Shown: positions 16,102-27,079, counted from the first letter of the stretch. The stretch is DNA of 64,000 bases from Sulfurovum sp. (GCA_021166685.1 JAJPEU010000010.1:62001-126000); one strand, 5' to 3'. The notes: generated by a model not told the origin, from the letters alone. A program made the numbers and translations.

Positions 16102-17266
16102 GTTTTCACTTGATGAGATTTTAGCAGATGATCCGCTAGGGCTTCTAAGTGAGCCCAAATCAAAAGTAAAAGCTTTAAATGAAGATGATAGATTGGTATC
16201 AAGTTTTGAAGAGATTAACGCTTTTGTTGAACAAAATGGATATGAACCTAAAAAATCGGCAAATATGAGTGAGCGAACTTTACATTCAAGGCTAGAAGGT
16301 ATTCGACAAAATCCTGAGAAAATCGAGTATCTAAAACCTTACGATAGATTTAATATCTTACAGGCCGTAGAGATAAACTCCATTGATGATATTTTAAGTG
16401 ATGATGTTTTTGGACTGCTTGGTGATGAAAGAAGTGAGGATATATTTACTTTAAAACATGTCCCAAAAGAGCGTGAACAAACGGACTTTGTAGCACAAAG
16501 AAAACCTTGTAAAGATTTTGACAAATATGAGCATTTGTTTAAAGAAATTCAAAATGACTTGAAAAGCGGAAAAAGAAAGCTTGTAAAGTTCCATGAAAAA
16601 TATTTTGAAGACGGTAATTTTTTCATTTTAAAAGGTGTACTTGCTTATTTGGAAAAAATTAAAAATCTGCAAAAGGATAAGTTCAATAAGCTTGATGCTA
16701 GAACAAAAATCATCTTTGAAAACGGCACCGAGTCAAATATGTTGCTTCGTTCATTTGGTAAAGGGCTTTATGAGGATGGGTATTTTGTAAGTGAACATGA
16801 TGACAAAGTGCTAGATAGATTGAGTCAAATTACACAAGAAGATGAACAGACAGGCTTTATTTATATATTAGAATCGCTTAGCCAGGATGATAAGATAAAG
16901 ACAATTAAAAATCTTTATAAAATTGGATACTCAACAACAGATGTAAGAGAAAGGATCAAAAATGCCATAAATGAGCCGACATATCTTATGGCACCTGTGA
17001 AAATTGTAGCGGTGTATGAGGCTTACAATATGAATACACAAAAACTGGAACTGTTACTTCATAAATTTTTTGGCAAAACGTGTTTGAATATTGATATTTT
17101 TGGTAAAGACGGGCAAAGATTTACACCACGGGAGTGGTTTGTCGCTCCGTTGAAGATTATTGAGCGTGTTATAGGACTTATCTTGACTGGAGAGATTGTA
17201 AATTATAAATATGATGACACAAATGAAACTTTAATTTTTATAGATTCAGCCCTCAGCAACAATTAG
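16094..17266 (+). CDS. GIY-YIG nuclease family protein (T5orf172-like)
   Basis: A 390-residue protein with a C-terminal GIY-YIG domain: GFIYIL at 254-259, LYKIGYS at 274-280, arginines at 285 and 287 in the catalytic helix, and an EWF motif late in the domain. It is probably the nuclease of the cluster. The N-terminal 130 residues hold two copies of a short acidic motif, ILADDPLGLL and ILSDDVFGLL, about 85 residues apart; this looks like a docking peptide. Between them lies a charged helical spacer. The start overlaps the helicase gene by 8 bases. It ends the operon; the next gene is on the other strand and no clear terminator is visible. Confidence 0.8.
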   Translation: MAEFSLDEILADDPLGLLSEPKSKVKALNEDDRLVSSFEEINAFVEQNGYEPKKSANMSERTLHSRLEGIRQNPEKIEYLKPYDRFNILQAVEINSIDDILSDDVFGLLGDERSEDIFTLKHVPKEREQTDFVAQRKPCKDFDKYEHLFKEIQNDLKSGKRKLVKFHEKYFEDGNFFILKGVLAYLEKIKNLQKDKFNKLDARTKIIFENGTESNMLLRSFGKGLYEDGYFVSEHDDKVLDRLSQITQEDEQTGFIYILESLSQDDKIKTIKNLYKIGYSTTDVRERIKNAINEPTYLMAPVKIVAVYEAYNMNTQKLELLLHKFFGKTCLNIDIFGKDGQRFTPREWFVAPLKIIERVIGLILTGEIVNYKYDDTNETLIFIDSALSNN

Positions 17267-17335
17267 CAAAAAACAACAAATTTCGACAAACAAACAAAGA
17301 AAATCTTTACAGATCAACATTAGTCATCTCTGCTT

Positions 17336-18142
17336 TTAGCCGATTGAGTTGTTCTTTATCTGCTCATAGTTGTCTAGAAACAATCTTACGATCCGCGGAT
17401 CAAAATGACTGCCTGCCTGCTCTTGGATATATGCCAGTACTTTTTCTTCGGGCCATGCCGATTTGTAGATGCGCGGATGGATAAGGGCGTCCCAGACGTC
17501 TATGATCGAAAATATCCTTGCTGCGATCGGGATGTCCGCACCTTTAAGCCCTTGCGGGTAGCCGCTGCCGTCCCATTTTTCATGATGAGAGTAGGGGATA
17601 TCGACGATGGAGGTTAGAAAATCAATCCCTGACATGATGTCGTAGGCTATCTGCGGATGTATTTTTATGCGGGCAAATTCATCCTCTGTGAGTTTTGACG
17701 GCTTGATGAGAATCTCATCGGATATGCCGATCTTTCCTATGTCGTGAAGTATGGCCCCGCATTCGATATTTTCAAGTTCATCAGGGTCCGTGATGCCGGA
17801 TATTTTTGCAAGTTCAAGGGTCATGTGTGTGACACGGGCCGTATGATTTTTTGTCTCTTTATGGCGGATGTCTAAGACTTTCATCCATCCGTCGATAGTT
17901 TGCTTATAGCCGTTTTTTAGTTTGGTGTTGGCATCTTTGAGTTCATTGATGCTTTTTCGGATAAGAAAAAATAAAAGTACTCCGGTAAACAAGACAAAAA
18001 AAGATCCTTTGAAGTTTTGTATCAGTGTAATCTCTTCTTTGTATTTGAGGAGGTTTTCGGTGGCCGCGTCGGAAAAAATGATCCACAAGAAACCGACAAT
18101 CATATATATGCCGACAATTTTGTATTCTTGACCCAGTCTCAT
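17336..18142 (-). CDS. Membrane-bound HD-GYP domain protein (c-di-GMP phosphodiesterase)
   Basis: A 268-residue protein with two N-terminal transmembrane helices (about 8-25 and 45-65), a short coiled linker and a C-terminal HD-GYP domain. The domain has HDIGKIGISDEIL and HHEKWDGSGYPQGLKG, so the metal-binding HD and the GYP signature are intact. Such enzymes break down cyclic di-GMP and control the sessile-motile switch. There is no receiver or PAS domain, so any signal must enter through the short periplasmic loop. The gene is single and faces away from the defence cluster. Confidence 0.9.
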   Translation of the reverse strand: MRLGQEYKIVGIYMIVGFLWIIFSDAATENLLKYKEEITLIQNFKGSFFVLFTGVLLFFLIRKSINELKDANTKLKNGYKQTIDGWMKVLDIRHKETKNHTARVTHMTLELAKISGITDPDELENIECGAILHDIGKIGISDEILIKPSKLTEDEFARIKIHPQIAYDIMSGIDFLTSIVDIPYSHHEKWDGSGYPQGLKGADIPIAARIFSIIDVWDALIHPRIYKSAWPEEKVLAYIQEQAGSHFDPRIVRLFLDNYEQIKNNSIG

Positions 18143-18210
18143 CGCGCTTTGAACCTTAAAAATTTATTAGGTTTTATTTTACTATAAAAATTTCGATATG
18201 TGCTTTGTGC

Positions 18211-18579
18211 TTATCCTTTAAGTACCCTTGCAAGCCGATCGCAAAAAACTTCAAAACTCGGCAGCTGAAGGACTGCTTCTCTTTGTTTTGTTCCCCACAT
18301 CGGTTCAGGGAAATAGCTGTCTTGCGCAAAACGCGTCATGATATGCCAATGCACATGGGGAAGATAGTTGCCGAAACTTGCGATGTTGATTTTGTCAGGT
18401 GCGTAGTAGGCGATCATCTCTCTTTCGATGATATCCAGCAGGCGATAGATTTCATTTTTGATCTCTTGCGGAACCTCGCTCATCTCTTTGTAAGGATGCT
18501 GCGTAAAGATCTTGAGCCAAGGAATCTCACTGGGGTGAATCTCGATCTTTACGGCCGCGTTTTCATAAAGTACAGACAT
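18211..18579 (-). CDS. HIT family nucleotide-binding protein
   Basis: A 122-residue histidine-triad protein with the signature HVHWHIM. HIT proteins hydrolyse or transfer nucleotides from phosphoramidates and similar adducts. The C-terminal part (FEVFCDRLARVLKG) is helical. ATG 18579 shares one base with the TAA of the YrdC-like gene, so the two are cotranscribed downstream of carB. The substrate cannot be told from sequence. Confidence 0.85.
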   Translation of the reverse strand: MSVLYENAAVKIEIHPSEIPWLKIFTQHPYKEMSEVPQEIKNEIYRLLDIIEREMIAYYAPDKINIASFGNYLPHVHWHIMTRFAQDSYFPEPMWGTKQREAVLQLPSFEVFCDRLARVLKG

Positions 18580-19025
18580 TATCGTATCCTTTTGATGGTA
18601 TGACGGTTGAGTTTGTAGATGTCTGAGGCTTTTGATCCTGTATTAAGAGGAGTGATGACGACATCGGCGGCTTCTTTTGCAAATTTTTCGTCATAGGGAT
18701 GCCCAGAAAGGTTGGCGGATGTGGTGTAGGCCCAGCCAAGCCTCTCGATCAGCAAAAGATGATGTTTGTCCCGTACGACGCGGTAGGAGTGCCCGTTTGG
18801 CAAAACAAAAGTAGTTTTCTTGGCACGTCTTACGAGAGTTCGATATTTTTTGGGTATGCGCGCAAATGTATTAAGCACGGCAAGCGAAGGAACTGCTTTA
18901 ATATAGTGCTTGTGAGGCGGGCGCTGCTTGATCGCATCCAGCCTTGCAGGATTTTGCGAAACAAAACCGATGGTTGTATCGGTTTGTGTGAGAAAAACAA
19001 GGTCTGCCAATGCTTTGCTGCCCAC
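18579..19025 (-). CDS. Short Sua5/YciO/YrdC family protein
   Basis: A 148-residue member of the YrdC-like fold, shorter than TsaC (about 190). The start QTDTTIGFVSQN, the central FVLPNGHSYRVVRDK and the late YTTSANLSGHPYD match the family's nucleotide- and tRNA-binding pattern. In Campylobacterota such short versions stand beside longer Sua5 proteins, so I would not assign the t6A step to it with certainty. It begins with GTG, 14 bases after carB, and ends overlapping the HIT gene. Confidence 0.75.
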   Translation of the reverse strand: MGSKALADLVFLTQTDTTIGFVSQNPARLDAIKQRPPHKHYIKAVPSLAVLNTFARIPKKYRTLVRRAKKTTFVLPNGHSYRVVRDKHHLLLIERLGWAYTTSANLSGHPYDEKFAKEAADVVITPLNTGSKASDIYKLNRHTIKRIR

Positions 19026-19039
19026 TGTTTGCTGTCTTG

Positions 19040-22000
19040 TTAGCCCAGATAGTCTTGCAGGGCTTTAGGTTCAAGCTCTCCGCCGTGTTCTTTGAGTTCC
19101 TTGATAGCTTCAGCGGTTGCACGTGCTGCGGCGATAGTGGTAAAGTAAGCCACTTGATTTGAAAGAACTGATTGACGGATAGTTTTTGCATCTGTTTTGC
19201 TTGCTTTATTGTCGCTGGTATTGATGGCAAGTGCAATCTCTTCGTTGCGGATCATGTCATCGATATTGGGGCGGCCTTCTGAGATTTTGAAGACTTTGCT
19301 TGAAGCGATGCCTGCCTCTTGAAGCGCAGTATGGGTTCCGGACGTTGCAACGATTTCAAACCCTAGATCCACGAACATTTTGCCGATTTCGCCTGCATAA
19401 GGTTTATCGTTTTCAGTCAAGGAAATAAAGAGTTTGCCTCCTAGCGGGATATTGTTTTTGCTTGCAAACTGGCTTTTTGCAAAACTCATGCCAAAGTTAT
19501 CTGAGATCCCCATGACTTCCCCTGTGGATTTCATTTCAGGCCCTAAGATAAGATCCGAACCCGGAAGCTTATTGAATGGAAAAACCGCTTCTTTGACGGC
19601 TACATGGTTTTTAAGATTGGGCTCCATGATTTTTTTGTCAAAGTTTACCACCTTAAAAGTATCATAATATTTTAGCGCTTCTTTGAGATCGCCTTGCACC
19701 ATGACTCTGGTAGCGACTTTTGCCAAAGGTACGCCGGTCGCTTTTGACACAAAGGGAACGGTTCTTGAGGCTCTTGGATTGACCTCAATTAGATAGATTT
19801 CTCCTTTGTGGATAGCATACTGGATATTGAGAAGTCCTATCACGCCAAGTCCAAGTGCGATCTGAGCAGTCTGATCTTTTACTTCTTCAAGCAAGTCTGC
19901 CGAGATGGAGATTGGAGGAAGGGAGCATGCACTGTCTCCCGAATGAATCCCCGCTTCTTCAATGTGCTGCATCACCGAACCGATATAGACATCAGTTCCG
20001 TCGCAAATGGCATCCACATCAAGTTCGATCGCATTGTCGAGGAATTTGTCAATGAGGACAGGAGCATCGTTTGAAACGCTTACCGCTTCATCCATGTACT
20101 CTCTTAATTCCGCATCGTTATATACCGTACGCATACCGCGGCCGCCAAGCACAAAGCTGGGGCGCACAAGCACAGGGTATCCGATACGGTTGGCGATCGC
20201 CATTGCTTCATCTTTGGCAAATGCGGTACCGTTATCAGGCTGTTTGAGTCCCAACTCTCTTATGAAAGTGGAAAACTGCTCTCTGTCTTCCGCAAGATCG
20301 ATTACTTTGGCTGAAGTGCCGGAAATTTTTGCGCCGATCGCGGTAAGATTTTTTGCCAACTTAAGAGGTGTCTGACCGCCAAAATGCACGATGACGCCAT
20401 CGGGCTTTTCAACTTCAATCACGTTTCTGACATGCTCAAAGTCGATAGGTTCAAAATAGAGGACATCTGAAGTATCGTAATCAGTAGAAACAGTCTCCGG
20501 GTTACAATTGTACATGATAGATTTGATACCCATATCTTCTAAAGCAAAGGCGGCATGAACACAGCAGTAGTCAAACTCAATTCCTTGACCGATACGGTTG
20601 GGGCCTCCGCCGATGACCAGTACTTTTTTGTCCTCGGACGGAGTTGTGCATGGTTGTGGTACTTTGGTAATATTGGTCGTAGAGTAGAGGTATGGAGTTA
20701 ATGCCTTAAACTCTGCAGCACAAGTGTCTACTTCATTATACTCAAGACGTACACCGAGTTTTTCTCTTGCATTATAGATATCATTTTCACTAAGAGTAAG
20801 CCCCTCATTTTTATTGATGATCAGCGCTATCATGGCATCTGAAAAACCTTCAGATTTGACTTCCCTTAGTCTTGTTTCGTCTGAAAGCAGAGCGATATCC
20901 ATCGTTTTCTCTCTTTGGGAAAGTTCTTCAAATTGATAAAGAAACCATTTGTCAATTTTGCACAACTCATAGATCGCATCTACAGACATACCCCGTCTAA
21001 ATCCTTCATAAGCATAAAGCATTCGGCTTTGATTTGGACGTCTGATCTCTTTAATGAGTTCTTCCTGATCACATTTAACGGTATTAAATCCGGCCAGTCC
21101 GGTTTCAAGCGAGCAGAGCGCTTTTTGAAACGACTCCTTGAAGGTACGGCCTATGCTCATAACTTCTCCGACAGATTTCATTGCGGTAGTAAGCGTAGAA
21201 TCTGCCAGCGGAAATTTTTCAAAGGTAAATCTTGGGAGTTTAGTCACAATATAGTCAATCACGGGCTCAAAGCTTGCGGGTGTTCCTGTGATGTCGTTGG
21301 TGATTTCATCAAGGGTGAAACCTACTGCAAGCAAGGTAGCCACTTTGGCGATAGGATATCCCGTTGCTTTGGAGGCAAGCGCCGAAGAACGGCTTACTCT
21401 TGGATTCATCTCTATAACGATCATGCGACCAGTTTCGGGATTGATGGAGAACTGTACGTTTGATCCGCCGGTGTCTACGCCGACTTCGCGTAAAATTTTA
21501 AAAGAGGCGTCTCTCATATGCTGGTATTCTTTGTCGGTCAAAGTAAGTGCCGGAGCGATGGTGATGCTGTCTCCTGTGTGTACGCCCATGGGGTCAAAGT
21601 TCTCAATAGAGCAAACAATGATACAGTTATCTTCTTTGTCCCGAATAACCTCCATCTCAAACTCTTTCCATCCCAGAAGCGATTCTTCGATAAGGATTTC
21701 AGAAATAGGGCTGGCCTCAAGACCGCCTTTGACAATCTGTTTAAATTCGTCCATGTTATAGGCCACCCCTGAGCCGCCGCCGGCAAGGGTATAGGAGGCG
21801 CGAATAATAAGAGGAAATCCGATATTTTTGGCTGCGTCTAAAGCTTCATCCATTGAATAGGCGTATTGCGACACAGGGAGATCCATGCCGATCTTGATCA
21901 TCGCTTCTTTAAACGCTTGCCTGTCTTCACCTTTTTTGATCGCTGCAGGATTTGCTCCAAGAAATTCAATGCCTTCGAGCATTTTTTTGTCATGCATGCT

Positions 22001-22300
22001 CATGGCAACATTGAGCGCTGTTTGTCCGCCCATGGTAGGCAAAATGGCATCAACATTCTCTTTTTTGATAATTTTGGCAATCACTTCTTCTGTGATAGGT
22101 TCGATATAGGTGCGGTGTGCAAATTCAGGATCAGTCATAATGGTTGCCGGATTGGAATTGATAAGTACAACCCTGTAGCCTAATTCTTTGAGTGTTTTTG
22201 CTGCTTGAGTTCCTGAATAGTCGAACTCACAAGCTTGTCCGATGACGATAGGTCCTGATCCGATAAGTAAAATAGTTTTGATGTCTTCGCGTTTTGGCAT
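19040..22300 (-). CDS. carB: Carbamoyl-phosphate synthase large subunit
   Basis: A 1086-residue enzyme that makes carbamoyl phosphate for arginine and pyrimidine synthesis together with CarA, which is not in the window. Two ATP-grasp halves are seen: the first begins [24 protein letters not shown], the second repeats the pattern with [20 protein letters not shown]. The last 130 residues form the MGS-like allosteric domain ([14 protein letters not shown]). Length and motifs are normal. It leads a minus-strand group with the YrdC-like and HIT genes. A hairpin after mreC separates it from the cell-shape genes, so it should have its own promoter between 22301 and 22350. Confidence 0.97.
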   Translation of the reverse strand: MPKREDIKTILLIGSGPIVIGQACEFDYSGTQAAKTLKELGYRVVLINSNPATIMTDPEFAHRTYIEPITEEVIAKIIKKENVDAILPTMGGQTALNVAMSMHDKKMLEGIEFLGANPAAIKKGEDRQAFKEAMIKIGMDLPVSQYAYSMDEALDAAKNIGFPLIIRASYTLAGGGSGVAYNMDEFKQIVKGGLEASPISEILIEESLLGWKEFEMEVIRDKEDNCIIVCSIENFDPMGVHTGDSITIAPALTLTDKEYQHMRDASFKILREVGVDTGGSNVQFSINPETGRMIVIEMNPRVSRSSALASKATGYPIAKVATLLAVGFTLDEITNDITGTPASFEPVIDYIVTKLPRFTFEKFPLADSTLTTAMKSVGEVMSIGRTFKESFQKALCSLETGLAGFNTVKCDQEELIKEIRRPNQSRMLYAYEGFRRGMSVDAIYELCKIDKWFLYQFEELSQREKTMDIALLSDETRLREVKSEGFSDAMIALIINKNEGLTLSENDIYNAREKLGVRLEYNEVDTCAAEFKALTPYLYSTTNITKVPQPCTTPSEDKKVLVIGGGPNRIGQGIEFDYCCVHAAFALEDMGIKSIMYNCNPETVSTDYDTSDVLYFEPIDFEHVRNVIEVEKPDGVIVHFGGQTPLKLAKNLTAIGAKISGTSAKVIDLAEDREQFSTFIRELGLKQPDNGTAFAKDEAMAIANRIGYPVLVRPSFVLGGRGMRTVYNDAELREYMDEAVSVSNDAPVLIDKFLDNAIELDVDAICDGTDVYIGSVMQHIEEAGIHSGDSACSLPPISISADLLEEVKDQTAQIALGLGVIGLLNIQYAIHKGEIYLIEVNPRASRTVPFVSKATGVPLAKVATRVMVQGDLKEALKYYDTFKVVNFDKKIMEPNLKNHVAVKEAVFPFNKLPGSDLILGPEMKSTGEVMGISDNFGMSFAKSQFASKNNIPLGGKLFISLTENDKPYAGEIGKMFVDLGFEIVATSGTHTALQEAGIASSKVFKISEGRPNIDDMIRNEEIALAINTSDNKASKTDAKTIRQSVLSNQVAYFTTIAAARATAEAIKELKEHGGELEPKALQDYLG

Positions 22301-22354
22301 GGAGAAATACCCTTGATTTTTAGTTAAAAATTATACACTTAAGAGATATAAAAA

Positions 22355-22373
22355 GCCCTTAAAAAGGGTTTTT
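22355..22373 (-). terminator. Probable terminator after mreC
   Basis: Read on the minus strand, CCCTT and AAGGG form a short stem with a T-rich loop, followed by a run of five T. It lies between the mreC stop and the carB start. The stem is short and imperfect outside the 5-bp core. Confidence 0.4.
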
Positions 22374-22389
22374 ATAAAGAAAATAGATA

Positions 22390-23451
22390 TTAAAAAAGGT
22401 CCAAACTGTTGCTGCGTTGCAGATTTTTATTTTTAGGTTTTTCTTTAACGGTAGTTTGTGGGGTTTTTGGCTTGACCGCTTCGATTTTTTCCAAAGGAGT
22501 TTCCGGTTCAATGACATCCTCCTGGGTTTGATCAATGCGGCTTGGTATGCTTGAAACAGCAGGTAGCGTTTGATTAGTGTCTTGCATTGCTGCTGTTTGA
22601 TTTTGTTCTTTTTTTGAATCCATAGATGCAGAGTATTGTACGGCTAAGCGGGTAGTGTTGGCATCAAACCCTTCGGCAAGCGTTGCTTTGGCATCATTGA
22701 CCAAAAAAAATGTTTTGGGATGAAAAATATCACTATAGGTTTTAATGTGAGCTACCTTATAGGAGCTTTGGACTTCGATTTTAGTCACGATACCCACCGG
22801 GATATCACTGAAAAATATATCATCCAGTCCATTGGTGACTACAAAATCCCCCTTTTTTATCTTATGCCATTTGGGGATAAATTTAACCAGCATTTCATTT
22901 TCTTTAAACCCTATAGCAATACCTGGGGCCTTGTCTTTGCCTATAAAAACAGCAAAACGGCACATTTCATCAGAGGTTAAATAACCATAAAGTTGACGGT
23001 TATGTACTTGCGCGGTACCTGCAACGACATTATTTTGTATCAGACCATAGAGTTTGCCTTCTTTTAAGCCTCCGGGGTTGGTAAGAATAATTTGCGAAAA
23101 ACTGTTAAGTTTCACATAAGAGATGGTGTCAGTGATAGAGATGTTGCGAACGGGTATTTTGCTGAGCTGGGGCAATATGTTATAGATATCTTTGACTTGC
23201 TTGATATAATGGGTTTGCTCCAAAAGACGTTGGCGCAGAATAAGATTTTCTTTATTGAGTTTCTCAATAGACTCTTTTTGAAAGAGATAGCTTTGGCTTT
23301 TGTCTTCTAGATTTTGCGTGAAATGTTGATAGTTTTGCTTAATGGGGTTGATGACACCCAAAAGCGTATTGGTGATACGCTCATCATTTCTTGTCAAAAG
23401 TATGGTTAAAACCAAAAGCAGGATGACAATGATAACGATTCTAGTCTTCAT
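22390..23451 (-). CDS. mreC: Rod shape-determining protein MreC
   Basis: A 353-residue cell-shape protein. An N-terminal transmembrane helix (about residues 4-20) is followed by a coiled coil (45-85) and the beta-rich MreC core (to about residue 250), ending in a long low-complexity tail with charged and proline-rich stretches. It links cytoplasmic MreB filaments to periplasmic wall synthesis. The start overlaps the end of mreB by 11 bases. No mreD follows directly; carB comes next after a likely terminator, as is usual in Campylobacterota. Confidence 0.92.
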   Translation of the reverse strand: MKTRIVIIVILLLVLTILLTRNDERITNTLLGVINPIKQNYQHFTQNLEDKSQSYLFQKESIEKLNKENLILRQRLLEQTHYIKQVKDIYNILPQLSKIPVRNISITDTISYVKLNSFSQIILTNPGGLKEGKLYGLIQNNVVAGTAQVHNRQLYGYLTSDEMCRFAVFIGKDKAPGIAIGFKENEMLVKFIPKWHKIKKGDFVVTNGLDDIFFSDIPVGIVTKIEVQSSYKVAHIKTYSDIFHPKTFFLVNDAKATLAEGFDANTTRLAVQYSASMDSKKEQNQTAAMQDTNQTLPAVSSIPSRIDQTQEDVIEPETPLEKIEAVKPKTPQTTVKEKPKNKNLQRSNSLDLF

Positions 23452-24475
23452 ACGCCGTTTGTTGTAGCAGATCTATTTCGTCCAGCGCCTTGCCTGTACC
23501 TTTGGCTACGGCAAGAAGGGGCTCTTCTGCAACATATACGGGAAGCTTGATAATATCTGAAAGATATTTGTCCAAGCCTCTGATGAGTGCGCCGCCTCCT
23601 GAAAGCACAATACCGTTTTCTACGATATCTCCGGCTAGTTCGGGCGGCATTTCTTCAAGAACGGCCACCAGTGCATCGGCAATTTCCTCCAGTGAATCTT
23701 TCATGGCTGAACGGATATGTTCGCTGGTAATCTCAATAGAGGTTAAGCTGCCTTCTATCTGATCTCTTCCTCTTACGACAGTGGTTAACTCTTCTTCAAG
23801 AGGAATAGCGGTGCCGATTTTAATTTTGAGCTCTTCTGCAACCCTGTCACCGATAAGAAGATTGAAGTTTCTTCTGCAGTAATCTACGATAGCCTGATCA
23901 ATTTTGTCTCCGGCGACACGGATAGATTTGCTAAGCACAAGTCCGCCTAAGGAGGTTACGCCAATTTCAGTTGTCCCGCCGCCGATGTCAACAATGAGAT
24001 TGCCGTTGGGGTCTTTAACGGGAAGTCCTGCCCCTATAGCAGCCGCCATAGGCTCTTCAATAAGATAGACATAACGGGCTCCGGCATGTTCTGCAGAATC
24101 TTTAACAGCCCGTCTTTCTACCTGTGTCAGTCCGTAAGGCACGCTGATGATGATGCGCGGGCTGAAAAAGCTTTTTCTTTTATGCGCTTTTTCTATAAAA
24201 TAGCGAATCATCATTTCCGTCACTTCAAAATCTGCAATGACGCCGTCTTTCATGGGGCGGACAGCTCTGATATTGCCGGGCGTTTTCCCTACCATTTCTT
24301 TAGCTTCCTGTCCTACTGCAAGAATACGTTGATGCCCCTGTTTGTCAAATTGGATAGCAACAACAGAGGGTTCATTAATGACGATCCCTTCACCTTTCAC
24401 TAACACAAGAGTATTTGCAGTCCCTAGATCGATAGCTAAGTCATTAGAGAACATACCCAATAATTTTTTAAACAT
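23441..24475 (-). CDS. mreB: Rod shape-determining protein MreB
   Basis: A 344-residue actin-like ATPase. The phosphate 1 loop DLGTANTLV is at about 16-24, phosphate 2 is VDIGGGTTEIG, and the adenosine region LSGGGALIRG is near 290. It organises the elongation machinery at the inner membrane. Length is normal. It is followed by mreC with an 11-base overlap and preceded by clpX with 42 bases between. Confidence 0.97.
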   Translation of the reverse strand: MFKKLLGMFSNDLAIDLGTANTLVLVKGEGIVINEPSVVAIQFDKQGHQRILAVGQEAKEMVGKTPGNIRAVRPMKDGVIADFEVTEMMIRYFIEKAHKRKSFFSPRIIISVPYGLTQVERRAVKDSAEHAGARYVYLIEEPMAAAIGAGLPVKDPNGNLIVDIGGGTTEIGVTSLGGLVLSKSIRVAGDKIDQAIVDYCRRNFNLLIGDRVAEELKIKIGTAIPLEEELTTVVRGRDQIEGSLTSIEITSEHIRSAMKDSLEEIADALVAVLEEMPPELAGDIVENGIVLSGGGALIRGLDKYLSDIIKLPVYVAEEPLLAVAKGTGKALDEIDLLQQTAYED

Positions 24476-24517
24476 TTTATTTATCCTTTATGAGAGACGG
24501 CCGATTTTTTATTATGA

Positions 24518-25738
24518 TTATGCCGTCTTTTTCTTTTTAATATACAAAGGTTTTGCACCCGCTTTGATTACATCTTCCGTGATAACAATTTCATATCCTG
24601 CAAGTTCGGGCAATTCGTACATAATATCAAGTAAAATTTCTTCCAAAATAGACCGCAAGCCTCTTGCGCCAGTTTTTCTGTCTATGGCTTTTTGTGCAAT
24701 GAGCGATAGTGATTCTGTTTCAAAATTGAGCTCTACGCCATCAATTTCAAAAAGTTTTTGGTATTGCTTGATGAGTGAATTTTTCGGTTCAACCAAAATA
24801 CGCACCATCTCCTCTTTTGTGATAGCTCCAAGTGTAGCAAATACGTGAAGACGGCCGATAAGTTCAGGGATAAGACCAAAAGAAACAAGATCATCAGACT
24901 CAACCAGATAAAGCAAGTTTTCCTCTTCTTTTTTGCTGCGTTTTTCTTGTCCGAAACCAAGCGTATTGCTTCCGAGCCTTCTTTTGATGATATCGTTTAA
25001 TCCGTCAAATGCACCGCCGCAAATAAAGAGAATATTGGAAGTATCTATCTGAATAAAATCTTGGTTTGGATGTTTTCTGCCGCCTTTTGGAGGAATGTTG
25101 ACGACAGAACCTTCAATCAGTTTAAGAAGCGCCTGCTGTACTCCTTCGCCCGAAACATCGCGTGTAATCGATCTGTTTTCGCCCATTCTGGCGATTTTAT
25201 CGATTTCATCTATAAAAACAATGCCTCTCTCTGCACGTTCCACATCGCCGTCTGCTGCCATGAAGAGTTTGGTAAGAATGTTCTCGACATCCTCGCCGAC
25301 ATATCCCGCTTCAGTAAGGTTGGTTGCATCTGCAATGGCAATAGGCACATTAAGAAATTTTGCAATCGTTTGAGCCAAGAGCGTTTTTCCGGATCCCGTA
25401 GGGCCGATGAGCAGTACGTTTGATTTGGAAATCTGCGTATCATCCGCAAGCGTATCTTTAAAAATACGTTTATAGTGGTTATAGACAGCTACGGCAAGTG
25501 TCTTTTTTGCATTTTCCTGACCTATAACGTAGTCATTGAGCAGTGCATTGATTTCTTTAGGGGTATAAAGCGCTTGGGTTTCCCAATCGATCTGACACTC
25601 CTCCTGCTCTTCTTCGCCAAAGAGAATTTTGTATGCAGATATGACACAGTTGGAACAAATATAGACGCTTTCGCCGGCAATAAGAGGATTTTCTTCACTC
25701 TCAGCGCTATGGCAAAAGCTACATTTTTTCATCGACAT
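24518..25738 (-). CDS. clpX: ATP-dependent Clp protease ATP-binding subunit ClpX
   Basis: A 406-residue AAA+ unfoldase. The N-terminal zinc-binding domain has Cys6, Cys9, Cys28 and Cys31; Walker A is GPTGSGKT, Walker B is [10 protein letters not shown], and the pore loop is GYVGEDVE. It delivers tagged substrates to ClpP, which is not in the window. The start overlaps the lpxA end by 20 bases. A run clpX-mreB-mreC follows the lipid A genes, so shape and lipid synthesis may share transcripts. Confidence 0.97.
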   Translation of the reverse strand: MSMKKCSFCHSAESEENPLIAGESVYICSNCVISAYKILFGEEEQEECQIDWETQALYTPKEINALLNDYVIGQENAKKTLAVAVYNHYKRIFKDTLADDTQISKSNVLLIGPTGSGKTLLAQTIAKFLNVPIAIADATNLTEAGYVGEDVENILTKLFMAADGDVERAERGIVFIDEIDKIARMGENRSITRDVSGEGVQQALLKLIEGSVVNIPPKGGRKHPNQDFIQIDTSNILFICGGAFDGLNDIIKRRLGSNTLGFGQEKRSKKEEENLLYLVESDDLVSFGLIPELIGRLHVFATLGAITKEEMVRILVEPKNSLIKQYQKLFEIDGVELNFETESLSLIAQKAIDRKTGARGLRSILEEILLDIMYELPELAGYEIVITEDVIKAGAKPLYIKKKKTA

Positions 25739-26528
25739 TTTCTTTCCTTTTTTCTTTACGTGTAAAAGGAATGCCCCGCTTGGAGGCGATAATAAATTTA
25801 CACATTTTTTTTACTTGTTCACAATCACTCTCTTCAAGCAGCTTTTGTGCGACCTCTTGCAGCGGATTTCCCTGCTCAAACAGTTCGCGATAGGCAATTT
25901 TCAGAGCATCTATCTCGTCTCTTTGGAGTTTTCTTCTTAATCCGGTGAGATTTAAACCGCGCAATCCCGCACGATTTCCTTCAGCTAAACAAAAAGGCGG
26001 AATATCTTGCGTCAAAGCACTTGCGCCGCCTATCATGGCATAATCCCCAATATGTACAAACTGATGAACGGGGGTAAGTCCTCCGATAACAACATGATCG
26101 CCCAGCTCAACATGACCGGCAAGAGTGGCTCCATTGGCAAGGATACAGTGATTTCCTATGATTACATCATGGCCCAAATGGACATATCCCATGAGAAGAT
26201 TGTTGTTTCCCACTTTTGTCACCAACCCTCCGCCTTTTGTTCCGGGATTAATGAGGGTGAATTCTCTTATGATATTGCTGTCGCCGATCACAAGCTGTAC
26301 TTTTTCTCCGGCATATTTGAGGTCTTGAGGAATGGTTCCTATGGCAGCATGGGAAAAAATACGGTTGTTTTTTCCAATACTTGTATCTCCCTCAATCACA
26401 GTATGGGACCCTACGAAAGTACCATCGCCTATAGATACTTCAGCTCCGATATAGGCAAACGGACCGACTGTAACTTCTTTTCCTATTTTGGCACCGGCTT
26501 GAATAATGGCACTTGGATGAATAGACAT
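25719..26528 (-). CDS. lpxA: UDP-N-acetylglucosamine acyltransferase
   Basis: A 269-residue first enzyme of lipid A synthesis. The N-terminal two thirds are left-handed beta-helix hexapeptide repeats ([17 protein letters not shown] and following), with the catalytic histidine in [10 protein letters not shown]. The C-terminal helical domain begins around residue 190. It works on UDP-GlcNAc and 3-hydroxyacyl-ACP in the cytoplasm. It is downstream of fabZ and overlaps clpX, giving the fabZ-lpxA order that is common in Gram-negatives. Confidence 0.97.
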   Translation of the reverse strand: MSIHPSAIIQAGAKIGKEVTVGPFAYIGAEVSIGDGTFVGSHTVIEGDTSIGKNNRIFSHAAIGTIPQDLKYAGEKVQLVIGDSNIIREFTLINPGTKGGGLVTKVGNNNLLMGYVHLGHDVIIGNHCILANGATLAGHVELGDHVVIGGLTPVHQFVHIGDYAMIGGASALTQDIPPFCLAEGNRAGLRGLNLTGLRRKLQRDEIDALKIAYRELFEQGNPLQEVAQKLLEESDCEQVKKMCKFIIASKRGIPFTRKEKRKENVDEKM

Positions 26529-26549
26529 GGCTAACCTTAATTTATGTGA

Positions 26550-26999
26550 TTATTTGTCAACGATCATAGCTTTAAGCTCGGCCTGTGCGACGATTTTGTC
26601 ATCTACATAAGCCAATGCATCAAGTTGCCAAACTGCACCCTTGTGTTTAATCACTTTGATTTTATAAACAAGCTGATCTCCGGGTGTTACAGGCGAACGA
26701 AATTTTGCTTTATCAATACTCATAAAATAAACAACTTTATTTTCAATCTCTTCTTGACTGTTTGCGTCCATGCTTTTAAATGCCAACACACCGCCTGTCT
26801 GTGCCATGCCTTCTATGATCATTACGCCCGGGTAAATAGGATGATCGGGAAAATGTCCCTGAAATACGGGTTCAGAAATGGAAATATTTTTATATCCTTC
26901 GATATATTCCCCTTCTTTCAATGAAATAATTCTATCAACCAGCAAAAACGGATACCTGTGAGGCAGGATCTTTTGAATATCAATTACATTATAAAGCAA
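26550..26999 (-). CDS. fabZ: 3-hydroxyacyl-ACP dehydratase FabZ
   Basis: A 149-residue hot-dog-fold dehydratase of fatty acid elongation. The catalytic His49 lies in [12 protein letters not shown] and Glu63 in IIEGMAQ. It competes with LpxA for 3-hydroxyacyl-ACP, which fits their adjacency (21 bases). Length is normal and ATG 26999 starts the conserved [19 protein letters not shown] block. Confidence 0.97.
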   Translation of the reverse strand: MLYNVIDIQKILPHRYPFLLVDRIISLKEGEYIEGYKNISISEPVFQGHFPDHPIYPGVMIIEGMAQTGGVLAFKSMDANSQEEIENKVVYFMSIDKAKFRSPVTPGDQLVYKIKVIKHKGAVWQLDALAYVDDKIVAQAELKAMIVDK

Positions 27000-27079
27000 G
27001 TGAAACCTTTGTGAAAATTTACAATAATTTTATCCAATCTTTGCTAAAAATCTTATAAGAGTACCCCGTGGCATATACT

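Noticed and set aside
22301-22350. Riboswitch before carB
   Set aside because: The space is too short for a pyrimidine or arginine riboswitch and no structured element is visible.
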